From: Pseudomonas baltica
GTDB lineage: Bacteria > Pseudomonadota > Gammaproteobacteria > Pseudomonadales > Pseudomonadaceae
Assembly (NCBI RefSeq): GCF_014235765.1
Contig: NZ_JACMYH010000002.1
Span: forward strand, 310,001-374,000
Reading direction: 5' to 3'
DNA length: 64,000 nt
Shown here piece after piece: positions 19,261-27,071 of this stretch (position 1 is its first letter; each line of letters opens with the position of its first letter). The notes beneath the pieces were generated by a model. The model was not told where the DNA came from. It saw nothing but the letters and a program-made list of their open reading frames with translations, and ran no database searches. The translations under genes and the position numbers were made by a program.

Positions 19261-20868
19261 ATGAAGGCCGCGATCCACTACATAAGGGCATTGCTCGTCG
19301 CCGCGCTGGCGACGGGTGCCATTGCCAGCGTCGTGCAGACTCAGCTCAACCTCGCCGAACTGATTCGCCTCGGCGCGCCGGTGACCTTGTCGGTTCGACT
19401 CTGGACCACGCTCGAAGACCTTGCGCGGTTTGCTCCAGTCATGGCCGGCATAGCCTTTTTGGCGCTGTCTTTCGCGGTGTTGGCAGGCCATTGGGTGCTG
19501 CGTTTCATCCCACCTTCCTGGCGCAGGCTCGGTTTCATCACGGCCAGCGTGTGTGGGCTGGGTTTCGTCTTCTGGCTGATGCGCTCGGTGATTCCGATGC
19601 CCGCATTGCCGGGCACCCGCACGGCGGTTGGCCATGTGCTGATGTCGCTGACGGGGATCGTTGGCGGGTGGCTTTATGCGCGTCTGAGCGCGCCTTCGGT
19701 CATGACTGCTCGTTCGTCGAGCCGAGGAGGGGAGTGGCGTCAGGCGGGTGTGGTGGCGGTTCTCATCGCTGCGCCCGCCATGTTGTTCTTCGCCATGGCC
19801 CCTGGCACCGGCGATACGCCAGCGAGGGTAGATTCCGCCAGCTACAAGGTCCAGACCGTCGCGACGGGCCTGAACCGCCCATGGTCGGTGGCGTTTCTTC
19901 CAGACGGCCGCGTCCTGGTCACAGAGATGCAAGGGCGGCTCCTCGCCATCGCTGCCGATGGCGCGTCTGCGCAGATCAAGCTCGACGGGCTGCCGCCCAT
20001 CTTTCAGCAGGGCGGTACCGCGGGATTGATGGAGGTCGCGCTGGATCCGCAGTTCGAACACAACGGTTGGCTTTACCTGACCATGGCTTATGGCGAAGCC
20101 GGTGCGAACGGCACGCGCCTTGTGCGTGCCACGTTGGCGAATGATCGGCTCGACGACGTACGCGTGCTGTTCAGCTCCACGCTCAAGCCTCGCGCCGGCA
20201 ACAACGGCGGGCGCATTGCCTTTCTTCGCGACCAGACCCTGGTGCTTGCGCTGGGCGACGGCAGCGAGCGGCGAGAAGAAGCGCAGAATCCTGCGAACGA
20301 TCTGGGCACCCTGGTCAGAATCGACCGCGAGGGCCACCCGCCGGCGGATAACCCTTTCATGGGTAAAACCGACGTGGCTCCGGAGATCTACAGCCTTGGC
20401 CACCGCAATGTGCAGGGCATCGCCGTTGATCCCACCACGGGCGATTTGCTGATCACCGAGCATGGCGCGCGCGGCGGCGACGAGGTCAACCGCATCGTGC
20501 CGGGCGCCAACTACGGCTGGCCCATCGTCACGGGCGGTATCGACTACCCGTTTGCGAAAATAACGCCATTCACCCGTTTGCCTGGCTACCAGAACGCACT
20601 CCTGGAGTGGACACCGTCGATTGCACCCGCTGGCTTGGCCATTTACGACGGTCCGCTGTTTCCCCAATGGCAAGGCGACTTGCTGGTCCCGTCACTCAAG
20701 GAGCGTGCCGTGCGCCGCGTTGTGCGTAACGGCCAGCAGATCGTCGGTCAGCAACTGCTGCTGGGCGAACTGGACGAGCGCATGCGCGACGTCAAAGGAG
20801 CTCCCGATGGGTCGATCTACGTGCTGACCGATGGGGTCGATGCGAAGCTGTTGCGAGTGATGCCATAG
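19261..20868 (+). CDS. Membrane-anchored PQQ-dependent sugar dehydrogenase (soluble-GDH/Asd type)
   Basis: 535-residue protein. Residues 1-195 carry about four or five transmembrane helices. Residues 205-535 form a six-bladed propeller of the soluble glucose / aldose sugar dehydrogenase family, with RPWSVAFLPDGRVLVTEMQG, GHRNVQGIAVDPTTGDLL and ITEHGARGGDEVNRI. The propeller should oxidise sugars in the periplasm with PQQ and pass electrons to the chain. The usual soluble form has only a signal peptide; the polytopic N-terminal part makes this a membrane-tethered variant. Start ATG 19261 (MKAAIHYIR) follows GAGAAGG. A fragment of a second copy lies at 21781-21870. Confidence 0.85.
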   Translation: MKAAIHYIRALLVAALATGAIASVVQTQLNLAELIRLGAPVTLSVRLWTTLEDLARFAPVMAGIAFLALSFAVLAGHWVLRFIPPSWRRLGFITASVCGLGFVFWLMRSVIPMPALPGTRTAVGHVLMSLTGIVGGWLYARLSAPSVMTARSSSRGGEWRQAGVVAVLIAAPAMLFFAMAPGTGDTPARVDSASYKVQTVATGLNRPWSVAFLPDGRVLVTEMQGRLLAIAADGASAQIKLDGLPPIFQQGGTAGLMEVALDPQFEHNGWLYLTMAYGEAGANGTRLVRATLANDRLDDVRVLFSSTLKPRAGNNGGRIAFLRDQTLVLALGDGSERREEAQNPANDLGTLVRIDREGHPPADNPFMGKTDVAPEIYSLGHRNVQGIAVDPTTGDLLITEHGARGGDEVNRIVPGANYGWPIVTGGIDYPFAKITPFTRLPGYQNALLEWTPSIAPAGLAIYDGPLFPQWQGDLLVPSLKERAVRRVVRNGQQIVGQQLLLGELDERMRDVKGAPDGSIYVLTDGVDAKLLRVMP

Positions 20869-20880
20869 CGAGACTTTTGG

Positions 20881-21330
20881 CTACCGCGCACCGAGACCAG
20901 AACCCTCAGGGCTTGCCTGCGTTTGAACCGCTCGTGGATTATGTGTTGGCAGCAGTTGCGCGATGGCAAAGGCCACTTCGAAAACCGTGAAGCCCAGAAT
21001 CAGAAAACTGGCGCCGTGAGCCACTGCAAACAGTTGCCAGGCAGCGAACAGCACTCTCGCCAGTGCGTCATACAAACCAACGCTGCGGCTGGGTTGCACC
21101 AGCCGCCATATCGACCAGACCACCACGATGCTGCCCAGCAGGTTGGCGAACAGCATTGCGGTGATGTCCAGCGTGGGGACCGCTCGGCCCAACGCCAGCG
21201 CAGCGGACAGCGCTGCGAATCCTTCAAAAACCAGCAATGCCGTCCAAGGCGTCATGAAGCCTGCAGTGACCACAAGATCGTAAACAGCACTGGCCCGAAC
21301 GATCTGTAGATTTCTATTTACGCTGATCAT
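20881..21330 (-). CDS. Small membrane protein of unknown function
   Basis: 149 residues with four predicted transmembrane helices (about 14-33, 42-60, 72-90, 95-122) and a short soluble tail. The start is the ATG at 21330 (MISVNRN) with AGGGG five bases upstream; an in-frame GTG six bases earlier is too close to that site. It is divergent from the MerR-family gene (74 bp apart), suggesting that MerR protein controls it. No catalytic motif is visible. Confidence 0.7.
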   Translation of the reverse strand: MISVNRNLQIVRASAVYDLVVTAGFMTPWTALLVFEGFAALSAALALGRAVPTLDITAMLFANLLGSIVVVWSIWRLVQPSRSVGLYDALARVLFAAWQLFAVAHGASFLILGFTVFEVAFAIAQLLPTHNPRAVQTQASPEGSGLGAR

Positions 21331-21403
21331 ATTCACCCCTCACAGTTGGAGCTTGCAGGCTAAAGCCTGGAGTTAGGTCCAGAGTCAAACGGAGAATTGA
21401 CGG

Positions 21404-21778
21404 GTGAAGATCGGAGAAGTGGCAGCGAAGGCGGGCGTGTCAGTCGATACCCTGAGGTTCTACGAAGAGAAAGGCTTGATCAAGCCGGGTCGTGCTGCCA
21501 ACGGCTATCGGTTTTACGCCGAGCAGACGCTGCAACTGGTTGGGTATATCAAGCTGGCGCAACAGTTGGGATTTTCACTGCGGGAGATCGGTGAAAATCT
21601 ACCGCTGCTATGGACTGGCGAAGAAGCTTCCACCGATCTGCTGGCGAAATTATTTGCTGAGAAAATCGCTTTGTTGGACGAGCGCATTGGACAAATGCAT
21701 GATCTGCGCAAACTATTGGCTGAGCGAGCCGTGCAGGTTTGTCCGCTGATGGGGGCTGGTCAGATTGCTGCGTCTTGA
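21404..21778 (+). CDS. MerR-family transcriptional regulator
   Basis: 124-residue MerR regulator with the winged helix at residues 1-70 (MKIGEVAAKAGVSVDTLRFY, then EEKGLIKP) and a coiled-coil dimerisation helix at about 82-110. The start is a GTG at 21404 with GGAG upstream; no ATG fits. There are only one Cys (about 113) and no metal-site loop, so it is not a classical mercury or copper sensor. It is divergent from the small membrane protein, its most likely target. Confidence 0.85.
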   Translation: MKIGEVAAKAGVSVDTLRFYEEKGLIKPGRAANGYRFYAEQTLQLVGYIKLAQQLGFSLREIGENLPLLWTGEEASTDLLAKLFAEKIALLDERIGQMHDLRKLLAERAVQVCPLMGAGQIAAS

Positions 21779-21780
21779 AT

Positions 21781-21870
21781 GATGTTTTGCTGGTGCCGGG
21801 GTTCAAGGAGGGTGGCGTGGGGCGGGTTGTGTGGAACGGTCAGCAGGACTTAGATCAGCAACATCTAGGT
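21781..21870 (+). pseudogene. C-terminal fragment of a PQQ sugar dehydrogenase gene
   Basis: Read in frame from 21781, DVLLVPGFKEGGVGRVVWNG then QQDLDQQHLG aligns with the last blade of the sugar dehydrogenase upstream (LLVPSLKERAVRRVVRNGQQ, then IVGQQLLLG). The similarity covers about 30 codons and has no gene start or continuation, so this is a relic of a duplicated or displaced gene. It marks the left edge of the rearranged accessory region. Confidence 0.7.
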
Positions 21871-22306
21871 GTATCCAGAACCCCTGCTCGGGCGTTTGGT
21901 GCAGGGTTTCGGGAATGCGTTCGATAACAGCCGCCGGTCCCGCTTTAAGAGCTTTGAAGATGTCGATCCAGTTGATAGCCTTATCCGCATGGGGTAGGTA
22001 TTTGCTTCGAGAGTGGTCTTCTTCCGGCGTGCGGCAGATGTTTGAGGTGAAAGATCTCTGAGGGTAGCAGCTGTCGTTTGGAGCAAGGCTGCGAATGGTG
22101 TAAATCACTGGCGGTCGATGACTCCGTGCGGAAAGGGCTGCTTTCGGCCAACAGCGGACATCCGAGCGAGTACCATGTCGCTTGTAGGATGGCTAATTCA
22201 GGTTCGGTGCCTGGATCGGCCGCAGCGAGAAATGAGCCTCAGGACGGGAGAAAGTGGGCTAACGTACGCCTGCCTCCGTTAATGCCACCACACAGGGAGT
22301 TTCCAC
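21871..22306. other. Gene-poor junction with possible gene remnant
   Basis: 436 bp without a convincing gene. A minus-strand frame from about 22060 to 21870 reads KYLPHADKAINWIDIFKALK and then AGPAAVIERIPETLH, which looks protein-like. It lacks a ribosome-binding site or ATG and is probably a remnant of an unidentified gene. A copy of the TTTCGGCCAA repeat is at 22139-22155. An AGGGAGT ribosome-binding site for the next gene is at 22294-22300. Confidence 0.4.
22139..22155. repeat. Dispersed repeat copy (inverted orientation)
   Basis: TGCTTTCGGCCAACAGC matches, in reverse, the core of the repeats at 28624-28653 and 24027-24056 (15 of 17 bases against the former). It lies between the GDH fragment and the ATPase gene. 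Confidence 0.4.
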
Positions 22307-23923
22307 TTGACGTTCACTTTTCAAATTCCTAATTCTGATCAGCAGACTCCTATAGCTGTCGAGCTTGGCTCGTCAGTTATTTTCGTCGGGGCAAATGGGT
22401 CAGGAAAAACCCGTTTAGCTGTTTTCATTGAAGATGCAGCAGGTATTGCTGCTCACCGCATTTCGGCTCATCGGGCCCTCAGGCTCGATCCTGCCGTACC
22501 CAAAATTCGTGGTATCGAGGCGCTCCGAAAGCTCCGATTTGGATGGGAACATGAAAACGCAACAATAGCTCACCGCCCGGGAAGTCGGTGGGCGGATTCA
22601 AAGCCCGCAGTGGGGATGCTGAACGACTTCGACAGTCTGCTTCAAGCTCTATTCGCAGACCAGTCGGTCACAACCTTGGATACGCACAGCAAGGCTAGGT
22701 CCGGTACGCTCACACAAGCGATGCCAACAAGGTTCGAAACCCTTTCGGACATCTGGCAACGCCTTCTTCCCCACCGGCAATTGGTTATTTCTGGTGATGA
22801 CATCCAAGTCTCGGTTGGCGGCGGTTCCGGGACTTATCCCGCATCGGACATGAGTGATGGAGAACGCGCAATTTTCTATCTTCTAGCACAAGCACTGGTC
22901 GCCGCAGAATCTTCTCTTCTCATAATTGATGAACCTGAATTGCACGTTCACCCATCTGTTATGTCGAGTCTCTGGGACGAAATTGAAGCCTCGCGAAAGG
23001 ATTGCGCATTTATCTTCATCACTCATGATTTGCACTTCGCTGCGACCCGAGCAGCCCAAAAATACGTCATCAAGTCGTACAGCTCTGCGCCTTCTTGGAC
23101 GATAGAAAGTGTTCCGGACGACACCGGGTTTAGTGAAGAAGTGACAACTCTGATACTTGGCAGCCGTCGCCCAATTTTGTTCGTGGAGGGCGCCGGGACA
23201 AGTCTGGATCTCGCAATCTATCGGTGCTGCTATTCGGAATGGACTGTGATACCACGGGGCTCGTGCGAACAAGTCGTGCATGCCGTAGTCACCATGCGCG
23301 CGAATGCTCAACTCACACGTGCCACCTGCGCGGGAATTGTCGATGCTGATGACTACACCTCAGACGAAATCCAGTATTTGAATGGTTTGAGCGTATACCC
23401 GCTGCCGGTATCCGAGGTTGAAAACCTAATTCTGCTACCCGAAGTCAGCCGTGTTATCGCGCAAACCGAAGGCTATACCGGGGCGGATCTCGAACAACAT
23501 TTGTCCAAATTGCAGACGGCGATCTTTAACACCTTGCAATCGCAAGCGGCAATAGACGACGTCGTGGTGAGATACTGTCGGAGACGAATCGATCGGGCAC
23601 TTAAAAAGGTCGACCTTTCGGGGCCAAAGAGCATTGATGAATTACTTTCGGAGTATGCCTCCCAAACCGCTGCCTTGGATATCGCGGGCATCGCAGCAGG
23701 CGCGACCAAGAAGATTCAGGACGCCTTGGCAAATGGTGACTTGCCTAGCCTGCTGACCATTTACGATAACAAAGGAATGCTCGCCCTTGCCGCTCAACAC
23801 TTGAAACAGACGAGACTGGCTTCCTTTGAGGGGTGGTTAACCAGGATGCTACGAGATGTGGTAGGCGCTTCCGGCTTAGTCGCAGCGTTCAAAGGAGTAC
23901 TACCTCCGGTGCAAGCAAGCTAA
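22307..23923 (+). CDS. AAA/ABC-type ATPase fused to DUF4435 (TOPRIM-like), probable phage-defence protein
   Basis: 538 residues. N-terminal ABC/SMC-like ATPase: Walker A GANGSGKT (about 29-36), signature SDGERAIFYLLAQAL (about 185-199), Walker B SLLIIDEPELHVHPS (about 204-218) and H-loop FIFITHD. From about 286 a DUF4435 domain with TOPRIM-like acids: FVEGAGTSLDLA, GIVDADDYT and a PVSEVENLILLPEV segment. This is the architecture of OLD-like nucleases and of PARIS AriA+AriB fused in one chain. The start is TTG at 22307 after AGGGAGT; no ATG fits. Expected role: ATPase-gated nuclease or toxin sensing phage. Single gene, codon use unlike the core genes. Confidence 0.8.
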   Translation: MTFTFQIPNSDQQTPIAVELGSSVIFVGANGSGKTRLAVFIEDAAGIAAHRISAHRALRLDPAVPKIRGIEALRKLRFGWEHENATIAHRPGSRWADSKPAVGMLNDFDSLLQALFADQSVTTLDTHSKARSGTLTQAMPTRFETLSDIWQRLLPHRQLVISGDDIQVSVGGGSGTYPASDMSDGERAIFYLLAQALVAAESSLLIIDEPELHVHPSVMSSLWDEIEASRKDCAFIFITHDLHFAATRAAQKYVIKSYSSAPSWTIESVPDDTGFSEEVTTLILGSRRPILFVEGAGTSLDLAIYRCCYSEWTVIPRGSCEQVVHAVVTMRANAQLTRATCAGIVDADDYTSDEIQYLNGLSVYPLPVSEVENLILLPEVSRVIAQTEGYTGADLEQHLSKLQTAIFNTLQSQAAIDDVVVRYCRRRIDRALKKVDLSGPKSIDELLSEYASQTAALDIAGIAAGATKKIQDALANGDLPSLLTIYDNKGMLALAAQHLKQTRLASFEGWLTRMLRDVVGASGLVAAFKGVLPPVQAS

Positions 23924-24026
23924 CCACGGACTTCCTCACTCCGTTCGCTGTAGATTTTTTAGCCCTATTTCTAGATGTGGGCGGACGCAGTCGCTGCGCC
24001 CGTCTCATGTTAATAAATCTAGACCT

Positions 24027-24081
24027 ATGAGCGGCTGCTATGGGTCGATAGCGGTCACCCACGGCGACGGCTATCGACCCA
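24027..24081. repeat. Repeat with 12-bp inverted arms, left flank of the defence block
   Basis: The first 30 bases (24027-24056) match 28624-28653 at 27 of 30 positions in the same orientation. Within it TGGGTCGATAGC (24041-24052) and GCTATCGACCCA (24070-24081) are a perfect 12-bp inverted repeat. It lies just past the 3' end of the SMEK gene and after the ATPase gene, so it may also act as a bidirectional terminator. Confidence 0.6.
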
Positions 24082-24148
24082 GAGCGGACGTACCACAACA
24101 CTTCCAATAAATGGACGCGCGCGATACAGGATCGGCCTCATCGTCGGT

Positions 24149-25072
24149 CTAAGCTAAAGCTGCATCGATAGCTTTCAACTCGTTCTCAATCGCTGCAATA
24201 CTGCAATTGATTGGATGACGAATTTCCATCATCAGTTTGATCGACCGTCCATAATCGTCTGCCCTGAACTTATCGTAAGGCGGGTGACTTCCTTTCGGAA
24301 AGTCTGAAAAATATGGAAATTCATCAATTATTTTGTAGTAGCACTGACGTAGCTCCTCGGTGATTTTTTCAAACTCAGCTGCCACCGTCGCAGACGCAAT
24401 TCTGCTCGCGCCAATCTTCTGTAAGTCGATCCGTATTTCTTTTATTGCATCAAACATTTTTATGGGGTGCTCGAATCTTTCCGGCGCCTTGAGCACTTCT
24501 CTATTTAATATTTTTAAACAAGACGTGATTTCGCGACGGGACGCCTGCATTTTGGATCGGGAGCTTGCAAACACGGCTGGCATCTGACTCACAACGTAGC
24601 TATGAACATCAAGAACCTTGTCGTCCGGACTCGCCTTGATTTTTTTGAGTACGTCATCGAAGTCCAAAATATTTTCTTTACTAAAAGAAATCGTACTTCC
24701 GATGTTTTTTTTGAGCGCGTAGGTGCCCTGTTTTGGAATCAAAGAGAATATATATAGTTTGGTTATGGTGCCGATGAGTTGATTGGCACAGCAGGAATAG
24801 GTAACATTAATTTTTCCTACACCCTGCTCAGAGGTAACTTGGACTCCTATCTCCTTATCTTTGTCGAGTAGGTCTATGCATGGGTAGTTCGACTTCACGG
24901 TATTCGTGTTAACCAGACTCCAACCGTATAATGAATTTAGAACCCTACCTACAAAATCTTCCGCATGAATGTTGATGTCGGTTAGATTTAGTGGGCCTCC
25001 TGGCCGGATGTATCCCTGCAAAACCGCAAGTCCAAGACGGACTTCGTCAATCAAAGTTTGTCTCAATAGCAT
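24149..25072 (-). CDS. SMEK-domain protein, probable defence nuclease
   Basis: 307 residues. The first 150 or so match the SMEK domain: AEDFVGRVLNSLYGW, then NYPCIDLLDKDKEIGVQVTS. The D...(E)xQVTSE pattern resembles a PD-(D/E)XK nuclease core. The C-terminal half is mostly helical with no recognised domain. SMEK proteins are found in bacterial defence islands, but their mechanism is not established to my knowledge. It is the last gene of the minus-strand block, 164 bp after the DUF2971 gene. The gene is strikingly AT-rich compared with the core genome, indicating recent acquisition. Confidence 0.75.
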   Translation of the reverse strand: MLLRQTLIDEVRLGLAVLQGYIRPGGPLNLTDINIHAEDFVGRVLNSLYGWSLVNTNTVKSNYPCIDLLDKDKEIGVQVTSEQGVGKINVTYSCCANQLIGTITKLYIFSLIPKQGTYALKKNIGSTISFSKENILDFDDVLKKIKASPDDKVLDVHSYVVSQMPAVFASSRSKMQASRREITSCLKILNREVLKAPERFEHPIKMFDAIKEIRIDLQKIGASRIASATVAAEFEKITEELRQCYYKIIDEFPYFSDFPKGSHPPYDKFRADDYGRSIKLMMEIRHPINCSIAAIENELKAIDAALA

Positions 25073-25236
25073 AGCTATCTCTCTCCTTTTTTGTAAATGA
25101 CAGCTTCTGGCCGTTTTCTGCCTGTCGCGACAAGCTAAAATCGACCCAAATCAGCCAGCCCGACAGGCAGAACCCGCCCAAAAGTTGAAGCTCAGAAATG
25201 TTCTCTGAACTGTGGGCGATTCAATATGCGGTTAGA

Positions 25237-26106
25237 TCACCAGTAGTTGAATGGTACGCAGGAGGAACTGACGATGCTCGGATCATAACCCGCAGCGCGC
25301 AATACAATCTCCGCTGCCTTCCGGGCCCGGTCTTGATTTGGGTTTGGGCCTACGATTACCTCGCAGAGAGCGTGCTTGTTATGCTCCAGTAAGTCCAGCG
25401 AAATGTATGGCACGACGTATGAAGGTCCAGGCCTGTATAGGATCTGGCGGGCGGGCTCATTGGTAATTATTCTCCATTCCGCCTCCTCATGAAATCCTTC
25501 ATGCTTAAACCTAGGCGCCAACTCGATTAACATTTCGCAAGCGGTAGAAATGATGCTTTTAGCTTGCTGGGCACCAGCCCCCTCAAGGTGGGCCCAATAC
25601 CTCGCCATAACATCGACTTTCTCTTTGGATTCCAAACCGTGAAATCCCTCGCGGCATATAGGCATCGTAGGGAATTCACGCAGCGCTGCGGCAATGATTT
25701 CAGCCACGGCTCCCAGCTGATCATCATGGCTATACAGGCACTTTTCTAAACGCATCCCATTTGCAGCACAATAGTCTTCAAGCGCTTCACGATCGAAGCC
25801 TAAACAGTAACCGTTGCCTCCGGGGCAGTAGCCTCGCCACTGACTAAGCAAATCTGGCCGCTCGCTGAACGAGGAAACGTAAAGATCGTCAGCGGCTGTC
25901 GATTCCAGCTCATGCCGAAGTTGCCAACCAAAACGCTCATCATAGTCGTCTTCATACAGCCGATTTGCCATCTGTTTGCCATGCTGGATGGCATGCTTAA
26001 ATTCAGTAGGATCGTTTAAAAATAAAGCATTTGTGCACCAAATCGATTTTGAACTCAGGATGCCAAGCAATCCAACCTGACTGGTGTAGTGGTAAAAGCG
26101 GCTCAT
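25237..26106 (-). CDS. DUF2971 protein
   Basis: 289 residues with the DUF2971 hallmarks: FYHYTSQVGLLGILSSKSIW, NALFLNDPTEF, then SSFSERPDLLSQWRGYCPGG and YCLGFDREALE. The order HYT ... N/D-P-x-E ... SFS ... W-x-Y recalls ADP-ribosyltransferase-like folds, but that is a suggestion only. The family is frequent in defence and mobile regions and its activity is undescribed as far as I know. The start is the ATG at 26106 with AGGAA upstream. It lies 24 bp after the SIR2 gene, so it is likely co-transcribed and may be an accessory of the same system. Confidence 0.78.
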   Translation of the reverse strand: MSRFYHYTSQVGLLGILSSKSIWCTNALFLNDPTEFKHAIQHGKQMANRLYEDDYDERFGWQLRHELESTAADDLYVSSFSERPDLLSQWRGYCPGGNGYCLGFDREALEDYCAANGMRLEKCLYSHDDQLGAVAEIIAAALREFPTMPICREGFHGLESKEKVDVMARYWAHLEGAGAQQAKSIISTACEMLIELAPRFKHEGFHEEAEWRIITNEPARQILYRPGPSYVVPYISLDLLEHNKHALCEVIVGPNPNQDRARKAAEIVLRAAGYDPSIVSSSCVPFNYW

Positions 26107-26130
26107 CAAGTCGTTCCTGATATAGGGTTA

Positions 26131-26928
26131 CTACTGCTGAACTAGCTCAGCAAGAAATTCTGCCAGCGCAGTCTCTCTGTCATCTTCTTCTGACACCAAC
26201 ATCTCTATACCCCAGTGCCCAAGCACCTCTTCAGCCACCGGATTGGGGCGATTCGTGAAGAGATACGACTTAGGGCGCGCTGCAGCGAGAGCATGGCTGC
26301 CCCACATCTTCGTCAAACGATAGAAGAGCAACCGAATATTGAGATCGGTAATGCTATAACCGATGAACAGCACGGAGTTACCCAGCACGTCGTGCCGAAG
26401 CTTGATATCCAGTGGTGATTCAAAGTCGAGACGTTCGTAATAGCTGGTTTCATCAAGGACAATAGAAGCATCGTCGTCAAAGTCCCCGTGGAACTTGATG
26501 ATCTGACGATGGCCATCATGCACCGTTACGAGATCCGATACGCTCGCAACCTTGGTGTAGGCAGTCCCGTAATAATCGTGCGCAAGCTCGATCCATCGGT
26601 CGTAATTCGTCGTATATATCTTCGAGAAGTTACCTTGGGCGATGAGCCTATGAATCTCTGAACCACCGACATCAATGCCTGGCTTGTGCCACTCCCGGTC
26701 CATCCAGCTCCGAAGCGGTCCCAATGTGCCTTTCTTTCTGCGGTAGAACTCAGCCAAGGCAAGGTGACTGCCGTATGAGGAGAAGATCTGTGGGTCGTAG
26801 CCTAGTTCAGTGGCAAGCCTAGAAATGAGCTCCCCCCAAGATGGGAGGCCAAGATTCGCGGACACTCCTGCGCCGGCGAAGAGAACGAGCTTGCCTGTCT
26901 GATATGCATGCAACAGTTCTGCCTTCAT
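26131..26928 (-). CDS. komC: SIR2-family NADase, KomC-like effector of a Kongming-type system
   Basis: 265-residue SIR2 domain protein. NAD-binding motif [20 protein letters not shown] (about 14-33), TTNYD (about 105), catalytic His in KFHGDFDD (about 145) and [14 protein letters not shown] near 190. Defence-associated SIR2 proteins cleave NAD+ to starve infected cells. Start ATG 26928 follows GGGGG. It overlaps by ATGA the TGA that would end a full-length HAM1 gene, a sign of former or present translational coupling. Deaminase, HAM1 and SIR2 in this order match KomA-KomB-KomC of Kongming. Thoeris- or DSR-like SIR2 would be the alternative but lacks partners here. Confidence 0.82.
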   Translation of the reverse strand: MKAELLHAYQTGKLVLFAGAGVSANLGLPSWGELISRLATELGYDPQIFSSYGSHLALAEFYRRKKGTLGPLRSWMDREWHKPGIDVGGSEIHRLIAQGNFSKIYTTNYDRWIELAHDYYGTAYTKVASVSDLVTVHDGHRQIIKFHGDFDDDASIVLDETSYYERLDFESPLDIKLRHDVLGNSVLFIGYSITDLNIRLLFYRLTKMWGSHALAAARPKSYLFTNRPNPVAEEVLGHWGIEMLVSEEDDRETALAEFLAELVQQ

Positions 26929-27071
26929 GTCGCCCCCTTTGCTGCTTTTAAGAATACGGCGAAGGCGTCTAAAGCTTTGCGCCTCATCGAGATTTCGTTC
27001 TTGCGATCCCCCATTTCTGCAAACGTCTCCGTGTATCCGTTTGGTACGAACACGCAGTCCCACTGGAAATC
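26925..27071 (-). pseudogene. komB: C-terminal third of the HAM1-like gene, separated by an in-frame TGA
   Basis: In the same frame as the gene at 27072-27485 and directly after its TGA, the reading continues [20 protein letters not shown], then [20 protein letters not shown] to a TGA at 26927-26925. This is the conserved HAM1 C-terminus (compare FGYDPIF and SHR-x-x-AL in RdgB). The joined product would be 186 residues, the normal family length. The frame is otherwise intact, so the stop is either a recent nonsense mutation, a sequencing error, or is read through. Confidence 0.75.

Noticed and set aside
19042..20673. 543-codon minus-strand frame
   Set aside because: Antisense to the sugar dehydrogenase; composition (R, H, Q-rich) is typical of a shadow frame.
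26131..26928. Thoeris or DSR SIR2
   Set aside because: No TIR partner, and the protein is far shorter than DSR; the deaminase/HAM1 context fits Kongming better.
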